From Flagellimonas algicola (GTDB taxonomy: Bacteria > Bacteroidota > Bacteroidia > Flavobacteriales > Flavobacteriaceae): a stretch of 64,000 nucleotides of DNA. This document shows, piece after piece, positions 51,039-58,759 of the stretch. The notes below the pieces were generated by a model. That model was given only the letters and a program-made list of their open reading frames with translations, did not search any database and was not told where the DNA came from. Both the position numbers and the translations under genes were made by a program. The stretch lies in the NCBI RefSeq assembly GCF_005937185.1, contig NZ_VCNI01000002.1, forward strand, positions 496,001-560,000, read 5' to 3'. The number at the start of each line of letters is the position of its first letter. The first letter of the stretch is position 1.

Positions 51039-51614
51039 TTAGTCCTCTACCTCGATGATCATTTCAATCTCCACAGCTATATTGCGCGGAAGCGAGCCCA
51101 TTCCAACTGCAGCTCTGGCATGTTTTCCACGGTCACCGAAGACTTCAACCATCAAATCAGAAAAGCCATTGATGACCTCGGGGTGATTGCCAAATTCAGG
51201 TACGGCATTCACCATTCCCAATACTTTTACCACGCGTTTTACCTTGTTCAAATTACCCAATTCCGCTTTGAGAACCGTAAGTTGGTTAATTCCGGTAACC
51301 CGCGCTGCTTCATATCCTTGTTCCACAGTAAGGTCATCCCCTACTTTTCCCGTAATCAATTCCCCGTTAGCTTGGGTTGGCCCTTTTCCAGCCAAAAATA
51401 GTAGGTTCCCTGTCCGCACAACGTTAACATAATTTGCAACTGGGGAGGAAGGAGTACCAAGGGTTATGTCCAAATCCGCCAGTTTCGATTCTGGGTCATA
51501 ATCACTGGCTACAACCTGATCAGCTGCCACCGGTTTTTGTTCCTCCTGGGGTTGTGGTGCTTCTTTGCATCCTACAAAGGCAATGGTCAATACAAATAGA
51601 AAGTACTTTTTCAT
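51039..51614 (-). CDS. RidA-family lipoprotein (YjgF/Rid enamine-imine deaminase)
   Basis: 191 residues. The N-terminus MKKYFLFVLTIAFVGC is a lipobox signal. The RidA fold follows: VNVVRTGNLLFLAGKGPTQANG, LGNLNKVKRVVKVLGMVN, and KHARAAVGMGSLPRNIAVEIEMI, with the catalytic Arg of RidA. These enzymes hydrolyse reactive 2-aminoacrylate-type enamines/imines. Being a lipoprotein it faces the periplasm. It is the last gene of the 58481-51039 operon. Confidence 0.9.
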   Translation of the reverse strand: MKKYFLFVLTIAFVGCKEAPQPQEEQKPVAADQVVASDYDPESKLADLDITLGTPSSPVANYVNVVRTGNLLFLAGKGPTQANGELITGKVGDDLTVEQGYEAARVTGINQLTVLKAELGNLNKVKRVVKVLGMVNAVPEFGNHPEVINGFSDLMVEVFGDRGKHARAAVGMGSLPRNIAVEIEMIIEVED

Positions 51615-51650
51615 TTTAGTCTGGTTTAAACGTTTTGGTGTTTCCCAAAG

Positions 51651-52865
51651 TTACGCATTGGCCAGAATCTCCTTAAGTCTCTCAGCAACAATTCTTTCCT
51701 GACCTGGCACCATCATCCACGTGGTAATCCCAATGGTTTCCTTATTGCCCACAGTGGCAATGGAAGGATGCCCTTCCTTCAGCTTTTTGCGAGCTTCTTC
51801 TGGGGTAATTTTGACTTTGTTTTGATCCCATGTGATTTTAAGTGATGGCACATGATTGGCGTGCGGTGGCACGTGAATCTCAGATTCTACCCCGTCAACC
51901 GAAGTTGCGCTATCGCTAATCAGCTGAATCTGATTCTCCCAAAGTTCCCATTCCTTTTTGTGGTCCTTATTCAGATACAGTTCCAGAGCTACCATCATTC
52001 CTAAAACTTCTTCCTTGTTCACTTTCATTCCCCTGGCAATGGTAGTTCCTCTAGGCGGGGTATGCAATCTTGCTGCTTTGATCAAATCTTTCCTGCCCAA
52101 CAAAAGTCCAGCACTTTGAGGACCTCTTATACCTTTACCGCCTGAAAAGGCCACGAGGTCAAAACCTAGTTTGGTGAACTTAAAGAGATTTTCCACCGGA
52201 GGCACGTCTGCAGCACAATCAATAAAAGTTGGGATACCATGCTTTCTTCCGATGGCCACAAATTCCTCATAACCAACTTCCCCTTGATCCGTGTTGGCAT
52301 TTAGAAACCAGAGCATCGCCGTTTTATCATTGATTTTCTTCTCCAGTTCTTTGGCAGTTTTGACCTTGACCAACTTAGCGCCAGTATTTAACAAGGCATG
52401 GGTATATCCAATATCGTGTGCCTCTTGGAGAATTACTTCATTCTTAAGTCCTGTGGTATCAGGTAATTGTGCGACTTTCTTTTGATCCATTCCGCAAATG
52501 ACCCCTGCCAAACCAATGGTCATTGCACCAAAAGCTCCGGAAGATACTGTAGCATACTCACAATCCAAGAGATTGGCAATTCGCTCACCAACCTTATCGT
52601 GCAATTGATCTAAATCTACATATTCTGTTGTTCCAAATTTGATGGCTTCAACCACTTCTTTGGGCATCATGGAGCCGGTCATTGAAGTGTATGTCCCTGC
52701 GGCATTGATAAAAGTCCGTAGCCCCAGTTCTTTAAATAAATTCCTACCTACAGGTTTAGCCATATTGGCCCCAATAGTTTGAGGGGTCAATAATCCTGCC
52801 CCAGCCAAACCTCCAATTACGGGAAGGCTGGACAATGTTTTTAATAATTTTCGTCTGCTGATCAT
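51651..52865 (-). CDS. Tat-exported SelA-like PLP-dependent ammonia-lyase-type enzyme
   Basis: 404 residues. The Tat motif SRRKLLKTLSSL opens the chain and is followed by a signal region to about 35. The PLP fold I enzyme (SelA-like, EF_0838/D-glucosaminate ammonia-lyase type) is recognised by TFINAAGTYTSMTGSMMP, DCEYATVSSGAFGAMTIGLAGV and the PLP Lys in DLVAFSGGKGIRGPQSAG. SelA proper needs tRNA-Sec and lacks a Tat signal. Related enzymes eliminate ammonia from amino-sugar acids. Export folded through Tat allows PLP insertion before transport. Confidence 0.88.
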   Translation of the reverse strand: MISRRKLLKTLSSLPVIGGLAGAGLLTPQTIGANMAKPVGRNLFKELGLRTFINAAGTYTSMTGSMMPKEVVEAIKFGTTEYVDLDQLHDKVGERIANLLDCEYATVSSGAFGAMTIGLAGVICGMDQKKVAQLPDTTGLKNEVILQEAHDIGYTHALLNTGAKLVKVKTAKELEKKINDKTAMLWFLNANTDQGEVGYEEFVAIGRKHGIPTFIDCAADVPPVENLFKFTKLGFDLVAFSGGKGIRGPQSAGLLLGRKDLIKAARLHTPPRGTTIARGMKVNKEEVLGMMVALELYLNKDHKKEWELWENQIQLISDSATSVDGVESEIHVPPHANHVPSLKITWDQNKVKITPEEARKKLKEGHPSIATVGNKETIGITTWMMVPGQERIVAERLKEILANA

Positions 52866-52881
52866 GATTCTGTTCTTAGTG

Positions 52882-53352
52882 TTAATCCAATGCGGCTATA
52901 CAGTCTATTTCTACCAATGAGTTTCCTGGCACACCACCATAGGTTGCCACGGTTGTTCTCACAGGCGGGTTTTTCCCAAACCGACCTCTATATACCTCGT
53001 TCATTTTATGATAATCGGCCAAATCCGCGAGGTAAACATTTACTTTCAAAACTTTGTCCATCGAAGTTCCGTTCTTGACCAATTCTTTCTCTACTTCCTT
53101 GAGCACATGATCGGTATGGGCTTTGATATCCCCATCAAAATGAGCTCCTTTTCCTGCTACGTATAGCGTATTTCCATGTCTAACGGAGCCAGAAAACAGA
53201 GGTACGTCCTGGTCGTTAACAACATCTCCTACCACCTCTTTCACAGCCTTCTTTTCCTTTGCAAGCACGGATACAGTACCCGCACCAAAAAATGCGGCCA
53301 CACCCAATCCTATGCGCTTTAACGATGATCTTCTATTTGTTACTTTTTTCAT
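52882..53352 (-). CDS. RidA-family protein with Tat-like signal
   Basis: 156 residues. NRRSSLKRIGLGVAAFFGAGTVSVLA is a twin-arginine-type leader with R-R-x-x-L-K. The mature RidA domain contains GNTLYVAGKGAHFDGDI and PPVRTTVATYGGVPGNSLVEIDCIA with the catalytic Arg. A second RidA in the same operon; this one is probably soluble in the periplasm and acts on the imine made by the SelA-like enzyme just downstream (16-base gap). Confidence 0.9.
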   Translation of the reverse strand: MKKVTNRRSSLKRIGLGVAAFFGAGTVSVLAKEKKAVKEVVGDVVNDQDVPLFSGSVRHGNTLYVAGKGAHFDGDIKAHTDHVLKEVEKELVKNGTSMDKVLKVNVYLADLADYHKMNEVYRGRFGKNPPVRTTVATYGGVPGNSLVEIDCIAALD

Positions 53353-53385
53353 TTTATATGTTTTTGATTTTAGTTATTTACTGAT

Positions 53386-54324
53386 TTACCACATGCGTTT
53401 CTTGAGCAACTCCTGAATCTGCTCTTTGGGAACAGGAAGCTCATCTATATGATCTTTAAGCCATCCTGAAAAGTCCTTCTCTATCTCGTCGGTCCATTTA
53501 TTATCGATTTGTCCAGGGGTATATTTACCCTCTTTCAATCTGGAAATCCCAAACAAGTCACGGAGTCTTACCACTTCGGAAGTAACTACCACTTTTTCGG
53601 CCAAATGGGAGGGAACAAATACCACTCCTTCTTTCTTTGCCAAAACCACATCTCCCGGCAAAACCGTTGCCGCTCCCATACGGATGGGCTGATTGATGCC
53701 CAGCAGCATCACTTCGGTCAAAAATGACGGGTGCCAACCTCGTACAAATGCGTTAAAACCTTCAATCTCTGAGAGTCCTTCCATATCCCTGCTCGAAGCA
53801 TTGAAAACCACTCCGGTCTTGGACTTTGCGTAAATGGAATTGCCCAAGTTGTCCCCAATCAAGGTTCCGTCCACTATTTTTCCAAAGGCATCGGCAACAT
53901 AGACATCCCCTTCCGACAACATATCTATGGGCCAGGAATTGGTATTTCCAATCCTCCCCTCCTTGGTCCCGTTTTCTTTGATCACGGTTGCCACATCTGG
54001 GCGATTGGGCATGTATTGAACGGTAAGGGCTCTTCCCACCACCACCACGTCATCATGTAAGGGCTGCCATCCTCCCTCAAACTGATTGTGATATCCTTCA
54101 TTTCTCAAAACGCCCCAGGCTTCTTCTATTGTCACATTTTTCATTCGCTCCAAAACATCATCGGCTACTTTAGGTCGTCCATCTACAAAACGTTCACCTT
54201 GCCATTGCGGAGTCAGAAAAAGAATCTGCTCTTTGGAGGTGGTCTGTCCTTGGACAGCTGCCTGGACCAGAATAAAGGTTATTAAACAAACTGTTCTACA
54301 GTACTTGATTAGGGTTGGTTTCAT
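53386..54324 (-). CDS. exported RraA-like aldolase/decarboxylase
   Basis: About 312 residues from the ATG at 54324 (signal LIKYCRTVCLITFILVQAAVQG), preferred over one 11 codons upstream that overlaps the transporter gene. The RraA-like fold is visible from NVTIEEAWGVLR to VVRLRDLFG. In GDNLGNSIYAKSKT...ASSRD (shortened) an Asp is followed after exactly 20 residues by Arg-Asp, the metal-binding motif of the 4-hydroxy-4-methyl-2-oxoglutarate aldolase group. Substrate would be a 4-hydroxy-2-oxo acid. Plain RraA RNase E regulators lack a signal peptide. Confidence 0.85.
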   Translation of the reverse strand: MKPTLIKYCRTVCLITFILVQAAVQGQTTSKEQILFLTPQWQGERFVDGRPKVADDVLERMKNVTIEEAWGVLRNEGYHNQFEGGWQPLHDDVVVVGRALTVQYMPNRPDVATVIKENGTKEGRIGNTNSWPIDMLSEGDVYVADAFGKIVDGTLIGDNLGNSIYAKSKTGVVFNASSRDMEGLSEIEGFNAFVRGWHPSFLTEVMLLGINQPIRMGAATVLPGDVVLAKKEGVVFVPSHLAEKVVVTSEVVRLRDLFGISRLKEGKYTPGQIDNKWTDEIEKDFSGWLKDHIDELPVPKEQIQELLKKRMW

Positions 54325-54334
54325 TTTTTCGATA

Positions 54335-55432
54335 TTATTTTTCTTCTTGATTCTCATTTTTAAACGGGCTCTTTTCGCGCCACCAGGTTGCCAAAGAAGA
54401 ACCTGAGATGTTCATCCAAGGACCAAAAATGGCCGGTGCCAAACCAATGGTGGCCACCTTGCCCATTTCCAGAGCAATTCCTGAGGCCAACCCTGCGTTC
54501 TGCATTCCTACTTCCAAGGCAATGGTCCTACAATCCTGTTCTTTCATTTTCAAAATTCTACAGCCCCAATAACCCATAAAATAGCCCGCCATGTTGTGGA
54601 TGATAGCAGCAACTACCAAGAATATTCCAATGGATAGTAAACTATCCCTACCGGCCGCAGTTATGATTACGATAATAAAAGCAATTCCCGCCATGGAAAC
54701 AATGGGCATGGCCTTATCCAACCATTTTGCCTTTCCATGGAAAAAGTGATTGAACAATAGTCCTACCGCGACAGGCAGAATCACAATTCTTACAATACTC
54801 AACATCATGCTCCAGAAATCAATAGGTACAAATTCACCGGCAAATACCTCCATCAATAATGGGGTCATAAGGGGAGCCAATAAGGTGGAAACTGCCGTTA
54901 GTGTAACCGAAAGCGCCAAATTGGCCTTGGCCAAATATGCCATGACATTGGATGCCAATCCACTTGGCGACGATCCCACCAATACTATTCCGGCCGCAAT
55001 CTCAGGGGGAAAAGCAAACATTGTGGCAATGGCAAATCCCAAAACGGGCATTATTGTGAACTGACATACCAATCCTACCAATACGCCTTTGGGCATTTTT
55101 ACCACTCCCATAAAATCCTTAAAACTCATGGCCGTTCCCATGCCAAACATAATAATCTGCAATAGCGGTACAATCAACGTCTTAAACTCGAATCCGCCAG
55201 CTTCCTGAAAATAAGATGGATAATACATGGCCAAGGTGACTGCCGCAAAAATTAAAATGGTATAGGAGAACCCCTTTAAAAAAGAATGCCCCCTTAATGC
55301 CAAGGCCAATAAGAGGAAAAAGAGGACCAAAGCAGGTCCTGAAAGTTGGGTATTCCCCGTTATCAAAAATGCAATTCCAGCGGCAAGACAGATGAGTCCA
55401 ATCGCAAGTAGGATCTTATGTTGTTTTTTCAT
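54335..55432 (-). CDS. BASS-family Na+-coupled organic anion transporter
   Basis: About 365 residues from the ATG at 55432, with nine to ten transmembrane helices. LGFAIATMFAFPPEIAAGIVLVGSSPSGLASNVMAYLAKANLALSV (shortened) and ALEVGMQNAGLASGIALEMG are the two crossover motifs of the bile acid/sodium symporter family. Members carry bile acids, pyruvate (BASS2), pantoate and 2-oxo acids. Between the RraA-like and amidohydrolase genes with 10-base gaps, it is probably the uptake step of the pathway. Confidence 0.93.
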   Translation of the reverse strand: MKKQHKILLAIGLICLAAGIAFLITGNTQLSGPALVLFFLLLALALRGHSFLKGFSYTILIFAAVTLAMYYPSYFQEAGGFEFKTLIVPLLQIIMFGMGTAMSFKDFMGVVKMPKGVLVGLVCQFTIMPVLGFAIATMFAFPPEIAAGIVLVGSSPSGLASNVMAYLAKANLALSVTLTAVSTLLAPLMTPLLMEVFAGEFVPIDFWSMMLSIVRIVILPVAVGLLFNHFFHGKAKWLDKAMPIVSMAGIAFIIVIITAAGRDSLLSIGIFLVVAAIIHNMAGYFMGYWGCRILKMKEQDCRTIALEVGMQNAGLASGIALEMGKVATIGLAPAIFGPWMNISGSSLATWWREKSPFKNENQEEK

Positions 55433-55442
55433 GTATATGTAG

Positions 55443-56696
55443 TTAGTTAGCTTTCCATTCTTCTTTGGATATTCCATTCATGTCCCAAACCACCTTCCCT
55501 TCGCGAAGGGTAAGTTCGCATTCAACACGATCGGAACCGGTAATCTTTTTTCCTCGAACATCCACAAACCCAAATTCTCCTTTTCTAATACTTATCACGG
55601 TAACATCCGCCACAGAACCCACGCTAAGATTACCCAAATCGGGTCTTTTAATAATGGTGGCCGGGTGATGCGTAACGGCATGCACAACTTCGTTGAGGGG
55701 CATTCCCATTGCCAAAAATTTGGACATGATATTACTTAAATCCTTCATTCCTGCATTCATACTTCCAGTATGCAAATCCGTACTGATCGAATTGGGTTTA
55801 AATCCTTGTTCCAAGGCGGGGATGGCTTGATCAAAAAGGAAGCTTCCGCCACCGTGACCCACATCGAAAATTATTCCTTTTTTCCGAGCCTCAATAACAT
55901 AATCCCTAACTTTTCCGTTGTCATCAACTATGGCAGTTCGACCCCTCACATTGGCATAAGCATGAGTAAATATATCTCCAGCCCTAAGTTTTTCCAGAAA
56001 GAGAGTGTTCAAGGGAAGCTCAGGGTCGCTTCCTCCAAAATCAATCATCACAGGGATGTCAGCCAAGGTTCCAGCTTCTACGGTACGCTCGGTAGGAAGC
56101 CAGTTATATCCGCTATAATGGGCCAATTTGACACCGACAATATCTTCGGGGTATTGCTTCGCCAACATCGCAGTCAACTTTGGATCCATATCTGCAAGGT
56201 TTTGCTCCACTGCGCCACCTTTCATTCCAGAACCAATAATATTCAAAAATGCCAACACACGGGTTTTGGATCGGTCAATCACCTGTTCCTTGAATACCGT
56301 AAAGTTTCGCCAGCCAGCTCCACCCGCATCCGCAATAGTGGTTACCCCACTCCGGAACGTAAAACCATCCGGAGGTAAGGCAGAAAAGCTATTACTTAGA
56401 TAGCCCATGGGTACGGTACCATAAAAGTTGTGGCTATGGATATCCAAAAATCCGGGGGATACTATCAATCCTTTGGCATCAACAACATTTTTTGCGCTTT
56501 TCTTGGGAATATTTGCAGCCACCTTGGCAATCTTTCCATCGCTTATGGCCACATCCATGGTTTGATCAATATTGTTTTTTGCATCGATCACATGACCGTT
56601 TTTAATCAGAATGTCGTAATCCTGAGCGTGGGTCTGCAATGTGGGAATAGCAAACACGCAACAAAACAATAGGCTGAGAATCGGATTTGCTTTCAT
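55443..56696 (-). CDS. exported amidohydrolase/deacetylase (EF_0837/AHA_3915 type)
   Basis: 417 residues with a Sec signal (ILSLLFCCVFAIPTLQTHA). GFLDIHSHNFYG (HxH metal motif), FTHAYANVRGR, FDVGHGGGSF and SISTDLHTG are the metal ligands of D-aminoacylase/dihydroorotase-like enzymes. The EF_0837/AHA_3915 amidohydrolases are often found next to SelA-like EF_0838-type enzymes, as in this operon. It would remove an acyl group from an amine before elimination. Confidence 0.88.
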   Translation of the reverse strand: MKANPILSLLFCCVFAIPTLQTHAQDYDILIKNGHVIDAKNNIDQTMDVAISDGKIAKVAANIPKKSAKNVVDAKGLIVSPGFLDIHSHNFYGTVPMGYLSNSFSALPPDGFTFRSGVTTIADAGGAGWRNFTVFKEQVIDRSKTRVLAFLNIIGSGMKGGAVEQNLADMDPKLTAMLAKQYPEDIVGVKLAHYSGYNWLPTERTVEAGTLADIPVMIDFGGSDPELPLNTLFLEKLRAGDIFTHAYANVRGRTAIVDDNGKVRDYVIEARKKGIIFDVGHGGGSFLFDQAIPALEQGFKPNSISTDLHTGSMNAGMKDLSNIMSKFLAMGMPLNEVVHAVTHHPATIIKRPDLGNLSVGSVADVTVISIRKGEFGFVDVRGKKITGSDRVECELTLREGKVVWDMNGISKEEWKAN

Positions 56697-56726
56697 AGTG
56701 TGTTCTATTTAATGGGTATGGTTGTT

Positions 56727-58481
56727 CTATTGGTTTTCATCTTGTGCTTCCAATTTTGATCGTACTGCCTGAACTTCTTCCTCGGAAATGGCACTTGCAT
56801 CGTTTCCAAAGTTAGACCGGATATAGGTTAGGACTTCTGCTATATCTTCATCACTTAAGAAACTGTGTTGAGGCATTACCCCGTTATAAACAGTTCCATT
56901 AATCTCGATGCTACCGTCCATTCCATCCAAGGTGACTCCGATGAGACGTTCCTTATCTCCGGTTACCCATTCTGTATCTACTAATGGAGGGAACCTGCCT
57001 GTGGCACCACCACCATCCCTTTGATGACAGGCGCTGCAATAGGTATAATAAGTTTGAGCTCCTCCTGAAATAATTTCGTCCTTGGTCAGGTCATCTTCTA
57101 TTTCATCCGGGGTTCTAATATGGGACAATTCCTTTCTTGCTTCCATTGCTGCCAAATCACTCTCACCAAAAGTTGCCTTGTCCCCTTCAAATACAATTTT
57201 CCAGATCTTTCCTTTTACAGAATCCGACAAAAACATAGATCCATCCGGGCCAAATGCTATTCCCATAGGTCTGAATTTTGCATCCCTAACACTTACTATG
57301 GGATCCACTTTGGCAAAACCATCCACAAAAACTTCCCATTCTCCAGAAGGCTCTCCATTCTTAAAAGGTACAAAACCTACAAAATATCCAGATTGCGGGT
57401 AGGGCGCCCTATTTGTGGATCCATGAAAAGCAATAAAAGCTCCGTTCTTATAGCGTTCGGGAAATTGATCGCCTTGATAAAAAACCAAATCGTTGGGAGC
57501 CCAATGTCCCGGAAAGCCAATTATGGGGTCATCGCACTCCTCGCATCTACCTACTATTTTACCATCCCCACCATATTCAGGGGCCAGTACTTTCTTCTCT
57601 TGCAGTTGATCATAATAGCAATAGGGCCATCCAAAATCAGAACCCTCCTCAACTCTTATAAACTCCTCGGACGGAAGCAAGGCACTCTGCCAGCCATTGA
57701 ACTTATTAGGAAATAATCGCAATAAATCATCCCGTCCATGGACTACCACATACAGATTTCTGTCATCTGGGTTCCAATCCATTGCCACTACGCTGCGAAT
57801 CCCAGTCGCAAATTTTTGTCCATCCTCCTGTGTCTGATTTAGCTTATTGGCATCAAATTTCCAAATACCCCCGTGCTTCTCCAAATCCGGACAAGGATCT
57901 TGCCCTGGTGCACCCGGGGTTCTTTTTGGGCTCTGGCAGGCATTGGAAGGAGCGCCAAAAGGAACGTACATATTGCCTTCGTCATCAAAAGCCAACGGTT
58001 TACCAATATGCTCATGTTTACCGTGTTCATGGTCGTCTGTGAGAACCACTTCCACCTCTCCTTCAGGAATCAAGCTTCCAGGTGTTAATTTATAGCGATA
58101 AACTACCAGTTCGGAACTAAAGTAGAGGTAGCCGTTATACACATGCATAGCGGTTGCATAGCTCCATTTTTGCTTTTTTCGGTAACCTCCAAACTTATGG
58201 ACTTCTTCGGCTTTGCCGTCATTGTTTGGATCGTGCAGTACGGCAATTGCCGAATTTTCATTTGAATTGCGGAGTTTGGCATAAACCTGACCTTCCGGTG
58301 CCACTGCTAAATGCCTTACCCGTTCAGCAATACTATCCACCATGACGGTGGCCTTAAATCCTTCAGGTAAGAACAACCCTCCGTTGGGTTCCCCTGTATC
58401 TTTTTCACATCCTGATGCAATTATACCGAACGCTACACCGAACAGTATAACCTTAAACTGTAGACGAATGCCTTTCCCCAT
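56727..58481 (-). CDS. lipoprotein sorbosone-dehydrogenase-type sugar dehydrogenase with C-terminal cytochrome c
   Basis: 584 residues. The lipobox IIASGC (Cys at about 25) anchors it. A six-bladed propeller of the sorbosone/PQQ glucose dehydrogenase type runs to about 435 (SYATAMHVYNGYLYFSSE, MGIAFGPDGSMFLSDSVKGKIWKI, shortened). The C-terminal part has one haem motif CSACH (QTYYTYCSACHQRDGGG) and a Met ligand in GVMPQHSF. Such enzymes oxidise aldoses or other sugars and pass electrons to cytochromes. First gene of the seven-gene operon, whose promoter must be in 58482-58759. Confidence 0.9.
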   Translation of the reverse strand: MGKGIRLQFKVILFGVAFGIIASGCEKDTGEPNGGLFLPEGFKATVMVDSIAERVRHLAVAPEGQVYAKLRNSNENSAIAVLHDPNNDGKAEEVHKFGGYRKKQKWSYATAMHVYNGYLYFSSELVVYRYKLTPGSLIPEGEVEVVLTDDHEHGKHEHIGKPLAFDDEGNMYVPFGAPSNACQSPKRTPGAPGQDPCPDLEKHGGIWKFDANKLNQTQEDGQKFATGIRSVVAMDWNPDDRNLYVVVHGRDDLLRLFPNKFNGWQSALLPSEEFIRVEEGSDFGWPYCYYDQLQEKKVLAPEYGGDGKIVGRCEECDDPIIGFPGHWAPNDLVFYQGDQFPERYKNGAFIAFHGSTNRAPYPQSGYFVGFVPFKNGEPSGEWEVFVDGFAKVDPIVSVRDAKFRPMGIAFGPDGSMFLSDSVKGKIWKIVFEGDKATFGESDLAAMEARKELSHIRTPDEIEDDLTKDEIISGGAQTYYTYCSACHQRDGGGATGRFPPLVDTEWVTGDKERLIGVTLDGMDGSIEINGTVYNGVMPQHSFLSDEDIAEVLTYIRSNFGNDASAISEEEVQAVRSKLEAQDENQ

Positions 58482-58514
58482 GTTTTTGCTGTAATAATGG
58501 TTGATTATTGAGCG

Positions 58515-58531
58515 AGGTTCTTCAAGAACCT
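58515..58531. promoter_or_regulatory. perfect inverted repeat ahead of the periplasmic pathway operon
   Basis: AGGTTCTTCAAGAACCT has 8-bp arms around one central C. It lies 33 bases upstream of the first gene (start 58481) in a 278-base divergent gap, so it is a fair operator candidate. A T run follows on the plus strand, so a hairpin/terminator reading is also possible. Confidence 0.45.
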
Positions 58532-58748
58532 TTTTAAGGTATAACTATATTCTGTACGTTACCAAAAAAGTAGACGAAGGACGCTATTGCACCTCTTTAC
58601 GCCGATATTCTACTGATAATATGCATTTTACCCATAATTGACCAAACCAACCCTTTAGAATATCATGCTGACACGGCTATAAAATGATATTTTTTAAGCT
58701 TGTCACTACTACTATATTCCGTATCTTTTGATGCTTCGATTTGGTATC

Positions 58749-58756
58749 TATTTTTG
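58749..58756 (+). promoter_or_regulatory. possible -7 box (TATTTTTG) at the sulfite dehydrogenase start
   Basis: TATTTTTG matches TAnnTTTG but lies only 3 bases before the ATG at 58760, which would make a leaderless transcript; another TATCTTTTG-like run near 58723 has one base too many. Either is uncertain. Confidence 0.3.
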
Positions 58757-58759
58757 ACT

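Noticed and set aside
51651..52865. true selenocysteine synthase SelA
   Set aside because: Tat leader, no selB, selC or in-frame UGA gene nearby, and neighbours are RidA, amidohydrolase and aldolase genes.
55770..56378. 202-residue plus-strand frame opposite the amidohydrolase
   Set aside because: Antisense to well-conserved metal motifs, with unlikely composition and no promoter; a shadow frame.
57120..57716. 198-residue plus-strand frame opposite the sugar dehydrogenase
   Set aside because: Overlaps a conserved propeller region on the other strand and shows no protein-like pattern.
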